From Paramecium octaurelia (taxonomy: Eukaryota; Ciliophora; Oligohymenophorea; Peniculida; Parameciidae), in assembly GCA_905182995.1 (NCBI GenBank), contig CAJJDP010000009.1, positions 795,957 through 859,956 on the forward strand: 64,000 bases of DNA, read 5' to 3'. The translations under genes and the position numbers were made by a program. Positions 35,152 to 47,915 of this stretch are shown one piece after another; position 1 is the first letter of the stretch, and every line of letters begins with the position of its first letter. The notes beneath the pieces were generated by a model. That model saw only the letters and a program-made list of their open reading frames with translations, searched no databases and had not been told where the DNA came from.

Positions 35152-38100
35152 TCACAATCTTAATTTTGATAAATTAGATTTATTTACTGAAATTGGTTCC
35201 ATGTTAATCTCTTCTTTGATCTTAATTAGCTCCTATGAATTACTACTTTAATTATTGCCTCCAACTGTCATATCAAAGTTTGGGTATTGTTCTTAATCAG
35301 GAGTTAAATTAGTTTTCTTATTTTTGATTTTCTTTTGTGATTATTACGCAAATTAAGATTCTGCAATCAAATCATAAATATTGAGTCTGCTTTCTTCTGG
35401 AATTGGTCTTGTTTCAATGACTAAGATTAATTTGAGTTCATACTTTAAAGATTATCTTGAGGTGTAACTCTAGTAGTGTTTAAAGTACGATAGACTGATA
35501 TTTTGATATAGAATGCAATTGAAAGAAAACCTATTAGAATGGCAACAACAGTAAATATAATACCTATAATATTGTTGCCAGTCATCATTATGATCACAGC
35601 ACCTGTGTAAATAAAGATAATAATTAGAATTAGCATCTGTTCTATTAAATTATACCACTTAACAAAGCAAGGCTCCATTTTGAAGTGAAAACCAAGGACA
35701 ATTACTAGGATTCCAATTGAGAATAGCATCTAATATTCAAATGAACTATCAAAAGTATTGAAAAATGAGCTTAAACCCATAATCAATAGTTTTGCTTAGA
35801 CATATATTATTATGTAGGTGGATTTATACTTCAAATCTAATGAATGATCACTGAATTAAAAAGTAGGTTGCAAATAGGTGGAGAGAGGATAGTAGATCCC
35901 TACTCCAATCAATCCAAAACCCATATAGATGTAATGATTGGTTGACAGACATTCAATAGATGTGTTTCTAGCAAATTTATATGGCAAATCACCGTAATCA
36001 CAAATGTAGGCATCCATGAATGTTCTCATTACAGTCATAAAGAAACCACTCAAAATTGAGATAACTCTTGGGAGAATGAATTGAATATGAGGGAATCTTG
36101 CCAAATTACCATTTTCATCTTATCCAAAGGTATTCTTTTGCACAGCATTTAAACTCAGAGATCCCAACAGTCCATATAGTATGGCTATTCCTAAAGAGAA
36201 ATAGAAAAAGAAGTCATAACTATCATAGAATGCTGATCCACTGATTGTATCTGATCCGGAGATGGAAGTACTCCCAAACCACCCTACTTAAGGGTTGTAA
36301 GCTACACTTGCTAGACTATACATATCATAGAGTTTAAAAATCAAAGCAAGTATGTTACTGGAGGTAGGTTTGAATTCAATGGATTTCTGCTATTAATTAG
36401 CTAAGTTATTTTCATATTCTTCAGTTGCTTCAAATAATGTATCGATGGTCAATTTAGCAACTAGTTTCCAATCAGGCATTCTTTATCTTTTGTGATCAAG
36501 GGTTGCATTTTTGTCAACTTTTGGTTTTGGTTATGCAGCAGCTAAATTAGGAAAGTATTTCTCAACAAGATTCACTCTTAACCAGTTATTGCATGAATAA
36601 CAACATCTCTTATAACATGGTAATTTGAATGCATAATCTTATTCAATTTAATATTTGCTTTAATCATATTACTGTTCTTTCTATTTTTTGGTTAGTTTTG
36701 CAACTTTGTTTTCAGAATTATTCTAGTAGATTCTAGATTGATTGCTGATTTCATCTTGGTATGCTTACTTAACTTTAATCGCATCAAATTTCGAGAATTC
36801 TGCTTAAACAGCATTTGAAATGAAATTCTATCTTTCGAAAGGATTGGTTTTGAGTTTATTAGTTTGTAATACCTTCTTATTTTAGTATTTGAAATTTATC
36901 ATTAAAGATTTCATCGAAGTTATGAGTTATGGATATATGTGGTCAAGCACTAACTATTTCAGATTATCAAATTGATCTCCGTCGTAATCTTTGATCATCC
37001 CTTTGATCAAACCAGCAAATTATACTTCATTTAAACTATAGGTCTAATTTATCCAGATAGTCTTGGCATATTTTTCATAGTCTATTAAATCAAAATGCAA
37101 TTCAGTCAATCTACAGAATTACTGTAAGTCAGCAAAACAAATAGAGGGTTCCAAACCTTATTCATTATTAGCAAATTCCATGAATACTTCATGCATGAAT
37201 TCTGCAATCATTTGATCTGATGATTATAATGAAAAGTACTGATCTGATGATTTGATATTCCCTAATGCTTTATCATTTAATTTTTTGATTTGAATTTAAT
37301 TTAGACTGTCTGTTTTTTCGCTTTTTATTTCTTAGACTGGCTTGTACTTCTATTTATAAAGGAGTTGTTTATCTTCAGGCTGACACTCTATCTTCCTTAG
37401 AAGTGTATCACTTTCATCAGCAATCCTATAAAAAGAGCTGAACTGCGGAATAAGATCATTCATTATTTGTCCAGCATCTTCATCCATGTTTAAGATATCT
37501 CTAAGTTTTATAATCTCAACATTTTTTTGGTTTTCTAATTAATTCATTTCCTCTAGACCACATCTGCAACACAAACAGTCCATTAAATACTTTTTGCACC
37601 CTGTTAATTCCTATTCTTTAACAATATTCTTCTATTTATCCAACAATTCCTATTCCAATAAAGTAAGATATTCTTGATATACATTCTTACTTACCAACTT
37701 GTGATCATACTCCAAGTCAGGTCCATCATATTTTATTACATTTATGGGTTCTCCTTGGATCAGATTTTCTGTCAATATCTATTTCAATTCTCTAAAATCC
37801 TATTATTTCTATTTCTTTTTTTAACCCTTATTCTTTATAGCATTTAATTTGGTATAAATGATTTGCAACTTATTTAAATATTTCATATACAGTATCCCGA
37901 CAACACTTAAATCACTAAGAACATGATTCTCTTTGAGTAATTCCAATACCTTCTTCAAAATTTCTCTTTTCTTTCTTTCAAATTCCTCTCTATTCAATAG
38001 CAAAGACAAAAACAATGATGTCCCTGTCACTCCAATCATACATACAAATAACCCTAATCCAACTGCTCCCTATGCAAAAAATTAGAATGTTGAGTCTGCA

Positions 38101-40371
38101 TTATTAAAAAACACTGCCAATGTAGGCACTATCACTCCAAACGGGAAAATAACACAACACCACAATAATGAACTAACAAAAGGTTGAAAGAAATCCTCAA
38201 ATGAAATTGATTGATTTTTAATTGTCACAAGGAATTTGTAAATTAGAAAGCACACTGGAACTCCAATTGACAATGCCTCGAATAAGATAGAAGCTCTCTC
38301 ATCTGATATTAATAGAGATATCGGAATGAACAAACACAATGGTACCAAAATACCACAACAAACAGCTGTATTTTAATAAAATCGTTTCTAAATTCTCTTT
38401 CTATTCTTTTATTATTCTAGTTTTTATAATTCCTTTATGTCTTAAGCAAATTCATATGTTAATTCTAATGATCGATGTCCAAGGGCTATATTGATAAGTA
38501 CAAATAATAGTGGTGTAATGACCATTATGGCAAACATAGTTGCACCTTCTGTGACTGTTGCTGTGTTATTTTGATCAAATATATACCAAAAGAAATAACT
38601 TATTATAAAGTAAGACAATAAAAAACAAACTGAATTTATGCAAAATGCTAAATCAGTTAGATTGTAGTACTTGAATTCATCAAAAGTTGGAATTATTTGG
38701 TCAGCTAATTCCTTGGCTCTTTTTATAGCTTTGAGGGATTGGAAGAAAAAATATAGTAATACTAATAATAGCACTATCATCCCTATTACGATGAAAACAT
38801 ATGCAATTATCTACAAGGACGAGTATTGATAAAGATTATATAGAGGTAAAAATACTCCAATTGGAATTGCAATGAAAAAACAGACGAATCCTAATGAATT
38901 AATGAACAATCTCCTTTTATCTAATCCCATCAATGTTAAAGACAACCAAAGAATATTCACAAACAATGGACAGTAATACAAAATTTCAGTGAAGTTGGTT
39001 ATGTCCTTTTCGTATTCCAAATAATCACCCAATTTCAAAAATCCAAATATTATTGGAGCTCCTATTACTAAAGGCACCATTAGATATGTGTATTATGGCT
39101 TCCTATCGCTTACTGATATGAAGACCCCCAAAAATAAATACAATGGAATTATTATCAATTCTAAAGACAAAGTAATTATGGCTGTGTAATCCACTATTGA
39201 TTATTTCAACTCAGAAGCCAACAAAATATAAAATATAATTTCCATAGTGATGTATACTGCCCCAATAGAGTAGATTACCAACTTAGAAATAAAAGTAGTT
39301 ATCTAAACTAATTTTTGGGATTACTATTATTCTTCCTTTTAAATTTGTTATTTCAATATTTTTACTTTTACCCTATCCAAAGCGATTTTGATAATGCCTG
39401 CAGGCCAGTCGAACAACCTTGTATTTATCATAAAGTATGAAAAGGCTATCGACACAAATATTGGAATGTATAAGGAATTTATGATGTAGTTGATCACTTT
39501 CTCAGCTGTTATAACATCCAAGCCAATCACATACGTAAATATTAAAAATCCTAACAAGTAGATGATAAACAAGCACCATCCACTTGAAAATATTGCTCCC
39601 ATCAATTAATTGTACATAGTTTCCACTATCTGTTGAAGCACAGAAACAACAATGCCATTCAAAATAGAAATTATAAATGCACTTAAAAATAAAACCATAT
39701 CATAATTAATTGCACTATTATTTACATCGAATACATCTAAATATACATAGAATAAATAGAACCCTGGGAATAAGCATCCAAAAATAAATAATAATAGTAG
39801 GATTATTTAATTCTTTATTACTATTATCCTATCTATATACTAAATTAATTTACGCTAATGCGAAACTTGTAATCATAATACCAAATTCAGGTAGTTATTA
39901 AACAATATTTAATTTAGTTGAATTCTTAACGATCATATCATCCGATTTCAAAGACTAATCATAGTTAAACTAAGTCATACAATCACACTAGCTAAATATG
40001 TAAAATATATGCTCATATAAACAATAATTGTCAACATATGGTAAAATGATATCTAAAACATATTATCTAAAAATGAGCAATTTTTATTGAACTATTATTC
40101 ATAATAGAGTATTTTTTGTCTAAAGCTTTCCAAAGTCTAATTGGATAAGGGTTTTCTTTGCTTTTCATCGAGTAATTCTAATAATTCTGCAATTTATGGA
40201 TGATCAGGTCCTTAATATTTATATTCAATCTGATTGATAAAAAAGGATTTCTCTATTTAAGGAACCCTAATTATTTGCATTTGATTCATACTTAATTTAC
40301 TCCAACAGTATATTTTAATCATCCTCAATCGGTGTTAATTATGATTCATTTTAAGCATTTGTTTAATTCAT
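35152..40371 (-). CDS. Giant polytopic membrane protein, 1706 aa
   Basis: ATG is the complement of 40369-40371. Introns at 40267-40291, 39955-39980, 39829-39853 and 35421-35443 leave one main exon of about 4.4 kb in a single frame. The order is: a cytosolic N-terminus of ~95 residues (LLELLDEKQRKPLSNQTLE); a block of about 15 or more hydrophobic segments between residues ~100 and ~800; a soluble region of ~550 residues with coiled-coil and Cys motifs (CGLEEMNQLE, CLCCRC, YKRCCYSC); then about 6 further membrane segments; and a Gln/Asn-rich tail. The pattern resembles the large multi-pass membrane proteins common in ciliates. No transporter or channel signature is certain. Confidence 0.85.
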
Positions 40372-41019
40372 TGCAATTAAAATGATAAGTCTAATTATTA
40401 GGATTTTATTTTTTATAATTCTCTGTATATATACCAATCACAAGATTTACATGGAGATAATATTTCACCCATTATTTGAAAAGCTGTTAAAGGATATTAA
40501 ACCTATCAAAATAAAGATTATCACTCAGATTTTTTAATTCCAATTCCAAATTACATAAAAATATATAGAAAAAATTATAGAATTTCAATAGCATTTTAAA
40601 AGTAATATTTTTTAATGGGAATTCTGGGATAAAGACAAAGTTGGTCTAAGTTTTCATAAATTGCCTTTTTCATAAAATGAGAAAATGGAACAAATAATCA
40701 AATAGAGCTGTATATATGTTAGCATCAGACTTACATATATGTATCGCTAATTACAAAGACAAATATAGAAGCTAAAGTAATATGTGAAATTGTAAATGGA
40801 AGACTTAAATTTGCTTAGAATTAGCATCAGGAATCAATTTTCTGTATCACAATATGAGTATTGAAAAAGCAGGAAAAAAATAATTAGAAGTCACTTTAAC
40901 TGTCAAATCACGGGAAAAATAACAGCAATTGTTTAATTAAGAGATAATTATGAAGATTAAATATGTTGAAATTTTTCTAATGATTTTTTGTATTAATCAA
41001 TATTTTTTTTTTATAAGTG
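40372..41019. other. Divergent intergenic region
   Basis: This 648-bp AT-rich spacer separates two divergent genes. No gene is supported. Confidence 0.45.
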
Positions 41020-42584
41020 ATGAGATCCAAACGTAATGCCAGATTTAATACTAATGACAATTCAAAAGATAATATAATTGATAGCAACAGAAAGCCTTCA
41101 CCTCCAAAAATTTACATGAATTCATCTAACACAAATCAATTAATATCAGAAAGTGTTTTTTAAAGGAAAGGACTTAGTATTCCAAAGGATTGCCTTGGCT
41201 CAGGAAATACCTTTCAATGTAATTAATATTAATGATGTTAGTAAAGCGATCTCTTCCAAAAAACTAAACACCAAGAATGTTGAGCAAAAGCGGAAGGAAC
41301 AATTATGATCAGGAGGTATACAAATAGATGATAATTAGTAAAGAGTCCTAATTTAATTATATAACCAAAGCAAGAACAAGGTATGGAAATAGAATGTCTG
41401 TCCCCAACATAATAATATTCAGATATTAAACTGCCCTTTTTTAGTTCTCAAACTACATCCAAAAAGGAACAGACAACCAGAAGAGTGATAAAGGATGCTT
41501 CGCTCAATAATAGCTAATTTACATAAAGAGAATCACAAATGAAAACATCAGATAAATCGAAAATTAATAAAATTAGAAAAACCAATTATCATTAACAATA
41601 GGAAATCAATCCCCAATACCAGGTGTATGAGTTCAAACAAGAACTCAAAGCTCTAAGAGTAAAAAGGACCGAATCTTTTGAATGGTTACAGGAAGATTCA
41701 CAAGGTTTGGAAGAATCCTCCTTCAATTAATTCAAGCAGATTAACTTAGGAACGTACTACATGGACAATTTAAGAAAATATCTCAAAGGTCTAAATCTAG
41801 AGGGATTGTATGCCCAACTATATATCAACCATTTTGTTCAACAGTTTCATAGTCTATAACTCAGCAAACAGTTTCTTTAACCTGAAATTAAGGAAATAGA
41901 GCGCCGAAGCATACAAATACAATAGATTAGTAATTCATATATAGATTACATAGTAAAGCAAAAAACTTTAGTCCTCGATTTGGATGAAACACTGATTCAT
42001 TGTAATGAGTAGCCATAGATGAAATATGATTTTAAGGTTCCCATCTAAATGCCAAATGGGCAGATTCATGAAGTATACTAAACTATATTAAAAAGGCAGG
42101 AATTAGCGTGAGGCCCTTTGCTCAGTAATTTTTACAGGAATGCTCAAAGCATTTCGAAGTTATGATTTTCACAGCTTCTCATCCTTTATATGCTGACAAG
42201 ATTATTGATAAATTGGATCCAACCAAAAAGTGGGTCACTTGTAGATTGTATAGAGAGCATTGCATATAAACCTAATAGGGTATATATGTAAAAGATTTGA
42301 GAATTTTGAACAGGAATCTCAAGGACGTCGTTTTGATTGATAATGCTGCTTATTCTTTTGCTTACTAAATTGATAATGGTATTCCAATCATACCTTACAT
42401 TGATAATGCAAAGGATAATGTATAAATTATTTTGATATAGGAATTAATTGGTGTTATTGACTATCTTAAAGTCTTGCTATAAATTGATGATGCAAGAGAG
42501 ATAAATGCTAAAACATTTATCTTGAAGTAAATATAACAATGTCAAAGTCTTGATGAAGCCATGAAACTTTTGTTAGTGATATGA
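41020..42584 (+). CDS. FCP/SCP-type phosphatase with long N-terminal region
   Basis: The C-terminal ~230 residues are a clear FCP/SCP (NIF) phosphatase: LVLDLDETLIHCNE with the DxDxT nucleophile motif, an intron at 42073-42095, VRPFAQQFLQECSKHFEVM, FTASHPLYADKIID, YVKDLRILNRNLKDVVLIDN and YIDNAKDN. The N-terminal ~300 residues are Ser/Lys/Asn-rich and probably regulatory, with an amphipathic segment just before the domain. Introns in the N-terminal part (around 41218-41340) could not be placed with certainty, although long frames on both sides are coding-like. It is a paralogue in function of the phosphatase at 28.1-29.3 kb, with a more canonical DLDETL motif. Confidence 0.85.
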
Positions 42585-42686
42585 AAAAATTTTGAGGATA
42601 ATAATTTCTGATAATATTATATTACAAAAGAATTTAGTAATTAACTTGAGAAATAATATTATTTATAAAAGTGCATTATTAATTAG

Positions 42687-43582
42687 ATGGCCAATTCTAA
42701 ATTTGAGTATGTTAAACAATTTGAATAAATGCAGAATCTCTTACCAAACACCTATATTGTAGTTAGAATAGATGGAAAAGGTTTTCACAAATTCACAAAA
42801 AGTTACGAATTCGAAAAACCTAATGATGAACAAGGACTTAAGCTAATGAGTTTCAGTGCATGTGTTGTTATGGAAACATTTCCTGATATTTAAATTGCAT
42901 ATGGACAATCTGATGAATTTTCATTTGTATTAAAAAAAGATAGTGAGTTATATAGCAGAAGATCAGATAAAATAGCAACATGTGTTTGTTCCACTTTCAC
43001 TTCAGTTTATGTATGCATTAATGCTTAATCTAGACATTTAATTTTGAGAAATTCATGAAGAAACCTTTACAATTTCCATACATCCCTATTTTTGATGCAA
43101 GATGCGTGTGTTATCCAGATCTACAAAACATTAGAGATTATTTGTCATGGAGATAAGCGGATTGCCATATTAATAATTTATACAATACGTGTTTCTGGGG
43201 ATTAGTCCAAAAAGGCATGAATAAACAGGAGGCTGAAAAAACATTAGCTGGTACAAATGCAGGGGATAAAAATGAATTGCTATTTTCTAAACTAGGAAAA
43301 AACTATAACAATGAGCTTGAAATGTTCAAAAAGGGAACAACCATAATAAGATATCCTACTCAAGAAAGAGTTAACTTAAAGGTTGAATTAGATGTGGATT
43401 CCAAAGAATAATAAAAATTGAATAAAAAATAAAAGAAAAAGTAAAAATACAAGGAACTCAACTAATAAGAATTAAACCAACTCCCTAATCAATAGAAAGA
43501 GGATTTGTAAGTTAAGGAATTTTATGTGGATATTATCAAGGACAATTTTTGGATTGAAAATAAAGCATATATCTTATTGTGA
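42687..43582 (+). CDS. THG1: tRNA-His guanylyltransferase (THG1), 290 aa
   Basis: One intron (43011-43033) gives an in-frame protein with THG1 motifs in order: FEYVKQFEQ, VVRIDGKGFHKFTKSYEFEKPND (metal-binding Asp; only part quoted), AYGQSDEFSFVLKKDSELYSRR, FDARCVCYPD, DYLSWRQADCHINNLYNT and GTNAGDKNELLF. The enzyme adds G(-1) to the 5' end of tRNA-His by 3'-5' nucleotide addition, which is needed for histidyl-tRNA charging. The C-terminal ~50 residues include a Lys/Gln-rich insertion not typical of yeast THG1. It lies ~100 bp after the phosphatase gene on the same strand. Confidence 0.95.
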
Positions 43583-43697
43583 TTGTTATTTGTTAATTAT
43601 TATACATATTAATATTAAGATCTTTATTATTAGATTTGAATATCGTGTTTACTATATTTGAACACACAATGATGAATTATATCTAATTAATTTAAAT

Positions 43698-46040
43698 ATG
43701 AATAAAGAACAGAACTCAATTAACTCTTCCACAGATAGCGTTGAAATGACATAATTTGGGGATCAGCAGATGGAGCATATCAATAATAGTGCTTAATTGC
43801 AGACAGCAAAGTAAAAGGCTATGACGATATCATTAATAAGTATAGAATCTAAGTAAATTACAAAAAAGGAAACAAGACGCAAGTTGAGGATATTTATGAA
43901 TATTACAAGAGCAATGAGATATAACCTGAAGAAAAATTGAGGTTGCTTCAAAAAGTGTATAACGACGATGTAGCTGAACATAGTGCTGATTCTAAGGAAG
44001 TCAAATAAGTAGAAATGAGTTTGCCTGGATTTTATAGAAAGTGTATGAGAAATTGCAATATTTCATAGTTCATGAGGCAATCCCAATTTTCTATCCGAAC
44101 ACTCCAGGTCTCTTATTTTGGAAAGGTTGGGTAGGATTAATAATTATATTTTTCTTTTACGAAATTCCAATCTATATTTCATTTGATAAAGAAGTTTGGG
44201 AAGTAAATGTTTGTTTAAATATGAGTTTGTACCTGAATGGGCTAAAATTCTGATTGCTGTCTTGGCTTTGGTGACTTTTTCATTCGATATGTGCTTAGAA
44301 TTTCATATGGCTTATTATTCACATGGAAACCTTGTAGTGGATAGAGCCAAAATTGCTCATAGATATTTGTAATCGAGGTTTTTATTTGATGTGATTGCAA
44401 CCTTAGCCTTGTTAATCAGATCAATTATTTCGACATATAACGAAAGATGGTTGTATCTATTTTTTTATTTGAAATATCCATCACTAACTCGTATTTCCTT
44501 TTAATTTGGTGAAATCGTTATGCTTCATCGCAGAGTGCGTACAATATTTTAAATTGGAAAAGTGTTAGCAGTTCTTTAATTCGTCTTTATTGTCTACGCT
44601 TGCATATGGTATTTGGCTTGTCTCTATGCAACCAACAATGGATACAATTCGTGGTTGACTCATGAAGGCAATTTCGGAGCCATAAGTGAATTGACTTAGA
44701 TCTAAAAATTCTTCTACTCCTATTATTTCAGTGTAGGTACAACAACAACGACAATGGGATATGGAGATATGTAACCCCTCAATACTTTTGAAGTGTTGGT
44801 TGGTATGGGAGGCATATTATTTGCAGTACTCATTTTTGCGGTGATGGTCAATATCATATTTAAGATATTAGAAGAATATGCTATCTATGATATCAAACGC
44901 TATTAACAACGTTTGATAATTAACAGATATATGATGGTTAAGGATGTGCCATAGTAATTAAGGGAACGTGTAAGATAATATCTGAATGAACATTGGTATT
45001 AAGAAGGAAATAGGGATATTCAAGGAGAATAAGAGATCATTGGAGAGTTAGCTCCAGAATTGAAGGCCGAATTATAACTAGCTAGTTGCGGAAAAATTCT
45101 ATTATAAATACCATTGTTTTGTACTAACTTTTCAAGGGGATTTCTAAGAGAGCTATCATCGACTATTTAAGAGATGAATTATGCTGAATATGAAATGATA
45201 TTCTTAGGTGAGGATCCCTAATTTTTGGATGATCAATCAATATATTTCATTAATGTAGGATAAATAGCCATATTCCCTAATAATTTCAATAAATAATTGG
45301 TATTAAAGAAACTGGGAAAGGGAGAGTACTTTGGAGAATTCGCCTTTCTTACTGGCTTTGAAAGAAAAGCATCTGCTTAAGCTCTACAATACAGTTAATT
45401 ATACAAAATCAGAAGAGAGGATTTCTTAGGCACATTGGCTAAATTTAATGAAGATTACGAGAAGTATTGGATGATTAAAGATAAAATAGAATTTTAAAAG
45501 GATTTCTCAGCAATAGGATAATGCTATACATGCTAATCTACAGCCCATTACAGTACTGAATGTGAAGTGACTCATTTGGTAGTGGATGTGAACAAGTTAA
45601 TTGTGTTTAATTAAGACAAACAGGGGAGAACGAAATTCAAAAGAAAGGAGAAAAAGAAGTGGTAAACTTTTGTTAGAATTGAATGTTTTAAGAGAGAGGA
45701 AGTAGATAACCAATAAATAGTTGTCAAATCTGAAATGGAACAAAAATTGAAAGAGGTAGAACAAGTGTAGGAACATTTAGATGACGATGAATTTAAGAAG
45801 TTTGAGAACATTTTAAAGACGAATTTTGATACTTATACCAACCAGTATGAGGTTAAGGAAGGTCTACAAGGAATGGATTAGGCCTTTTAATTTACTAAAT
45901 ATTTCACTGAAAACAATTATGCAAATCAATCTGAATTTATAAATACTTAAGTTTAGATGAAATAGCCAACTCGTTTATCCATAATCCGTAGTAAATAAGT
46001 ATCGTAATAAAGGAGTAGATAATCATCTGTATAATAGTGA
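43698..46040 (+). CDS. Cyclic-nucleotide-regulated K+ channel (CNG/HCN/EAG type)
   Basis: A six-transmembrane voltage-gated-like channel with a pore TTTTTMGYGD near 44740 and a following S6 (VGMGGILFAVLIFAVMVN). A C-linker (QRLIINRYMMVKDVPQQLRE) and a cyclic-nucleotide-binding domain (KLGKGEYFGEFAFLTG) follow. GYGD gives K+ selectivity. Introns at 44009-44037 and 44203-44225 fit. The junction between the first exon (ATG 43698) and the second (around 43800-43860) is not resolved. The tail is Lys/Gln/Ser-rich and ends at TGA 46038-46040. Paramecium has large families of such channels that shape ciliary beating. Confidence 0.9.
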
Positions 46041-46615
46041 CATTATTCTAATTTAATTTATCTGTAATTATAAGATATTTAATAAAATGTATATTTTTAT
46101 GTAATTTGACCATCATCAAAATAATACTTAAACATTTAATAATTTACGAAAATATTAATTGAAATTGAAAACACAGATCCATTCCAGTTCTATTAGTTTT
46201 TTTTATAAAAAAGTAATTCGCAAATTATATATGATTTACATTAATTTATTTTCCTATCTATGTAGTTCTAAACGATTAATTCTAATTAATTTTCCCAAAA
46301 ACTATACAAATTTCTATGCTTTGAGAAAATCAATTATTAAGAGATAGAATTATAAGAAGTCAATTATACTCAATTTAAATGTTTCTATGCACATAATAAT
46401 ATTATCTCTTATGTTTCGTCTAATGATTTATTAGTTATCAGATCTCCGATAGAACTATCTGACCAATAAAATACCACTTTATCATAATCATTATTTTCAA
46501 GTTGTATTTTAATCATATAAATTAAAGAAAAGCAAATTACTTTTTTGATAAAGTCATTCTTAAAATTGTTATAGATATATAAAATTTAATTGTGAACCAA
46601 AAAGACTTAAATTAA
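46041..46615. other. Intergenic, no supported gene
   Basis: AT-rich spacer between convergent genes. A 62-codon frame at 46159-46347 is present but has no protein-like bias. Confidence 0.4.
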
Positions 46616-47607
46616 TCAATGTGTCTCAAATACACGATGAAGTAAATCTTATACCAACAATATTATGATTGATTAAGGAGCCACTCTTGCAAAATAGACT
46701 GGTAATCCCACCCATAAACCTGTAAGTTTCTCTCTTTAAATGGTTTTTGCAAAACAATCAGCAATTCCTGAATAAGGATACTTTCCATTAGCTTTGACTT
46801 TCATTTTCTAAAGTTTAGTCTTCATATTATCAAAAGGTAATGATAAGACAGATGTAACCACACCAGCTCCAACTGAAGCCCTAATTTATGAAATCTTTTA
46901 TACATGATTCTATCAGACATTGTTTCCCTCTTTCTTAAAAATATTTTCATACACCATTCTTTGATCTCATCATAAGTAGTCAATTAACCAACTGTGATTG
47001 CAATCGCCCTTAATACTGTAGGAGTTGATCCTCTCCACAAAGTAGGCAGTCCTTCCTCCTTGGTAATCCTGTACAAAGCATCAAAGGCATTTTTGTAATT
47101 CCTACGTTCTGCAATTGGCAAAGTTGCATCAGCCTAAAATCTTACTAAGCAAATATCGGTAGGGTTCCCAATCAAAGCTCCGCATAAACCAGAAAAAGAA
47201 GATGCAGCAACCTTCTCAAAGAAACTGAGGTCCCCTAGTGAGTTTATTAAGCCAATCTTACTTTTTTAGTTGATCTTGACTGAATCTGCAATTACTTTAT
47301 ATATTCCCAGTCTGGCTGTAGCATAAGTTAATTGTCTCAACATTGCAGATCCCATTCTAACATTACATAACATTCCTAAATACCCTTAATAGAACCCCTT
47401 CAATCCCTCCACTTTATACATCTCTTTCGCCACTTCTATCGGAGAAACCTTTGTTGAACCATAACTTATTCCTTTACTTTCCCCGTATATCTAAAGTCTA
47501 ACCTTCCATGTATCCAAGGGCATAATAACTGCTACAGCTGTACACCCTGAAATTCCACCAAAAAGAAATGGCTTAATGTACGATGCTTTCTTATTCTAAT
47601 TAGACAT
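46616..47607 (-). CDS. Mitochondrial carrier protein (2-oxoglutarate/dicarboxylate type), 322 aa
   Basis: One intron (46881-46903) gives 322 residues with three carrier repeats. Signatures are PLDTWKVRLQ in repeat 1, NPTDICLVRFQAD in repeat 2 and PFDNMKTKLQ in repeat 3, matching Px[DE]xx[KR]x[RK]xQ. PLDTWKVRLQ, GCTAVAVIMPLD and RMGSAMLRQLTYATARLGIY are closest to the oxoglutarate/malate (OGC) and dicarboxylate carriers. It should exchange dicarboxylates across the inner mitochondrial membrane. The substrate is inferred from similarity only. Confidence 0.9.
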
Positions 47608-47915
47608 ATAAATATTAATTCTGGCGATTATTATTTTCTCTGCCACCCTTTATTATTCCATTCATGAATATTTAGAAAATAATAAAACAATTGTTTAATG
47701 ACTATAAATGATTCATTTTGTTAATGTGTTGCAATAATTTAACAACAACTCTAATCTATCAATTTATATATCCTACAAGTTAGCCGTTGATTGGTGCAGC
47801 TTTTTATAATAATATATGATATGAGGAGAAAGGATTTAGAAATTATATACTGAAAACTCATATAAAAAAAATAAATAATTATAGAATATAATTGTGGATA
47901 CCTTTTTAAGGATAA

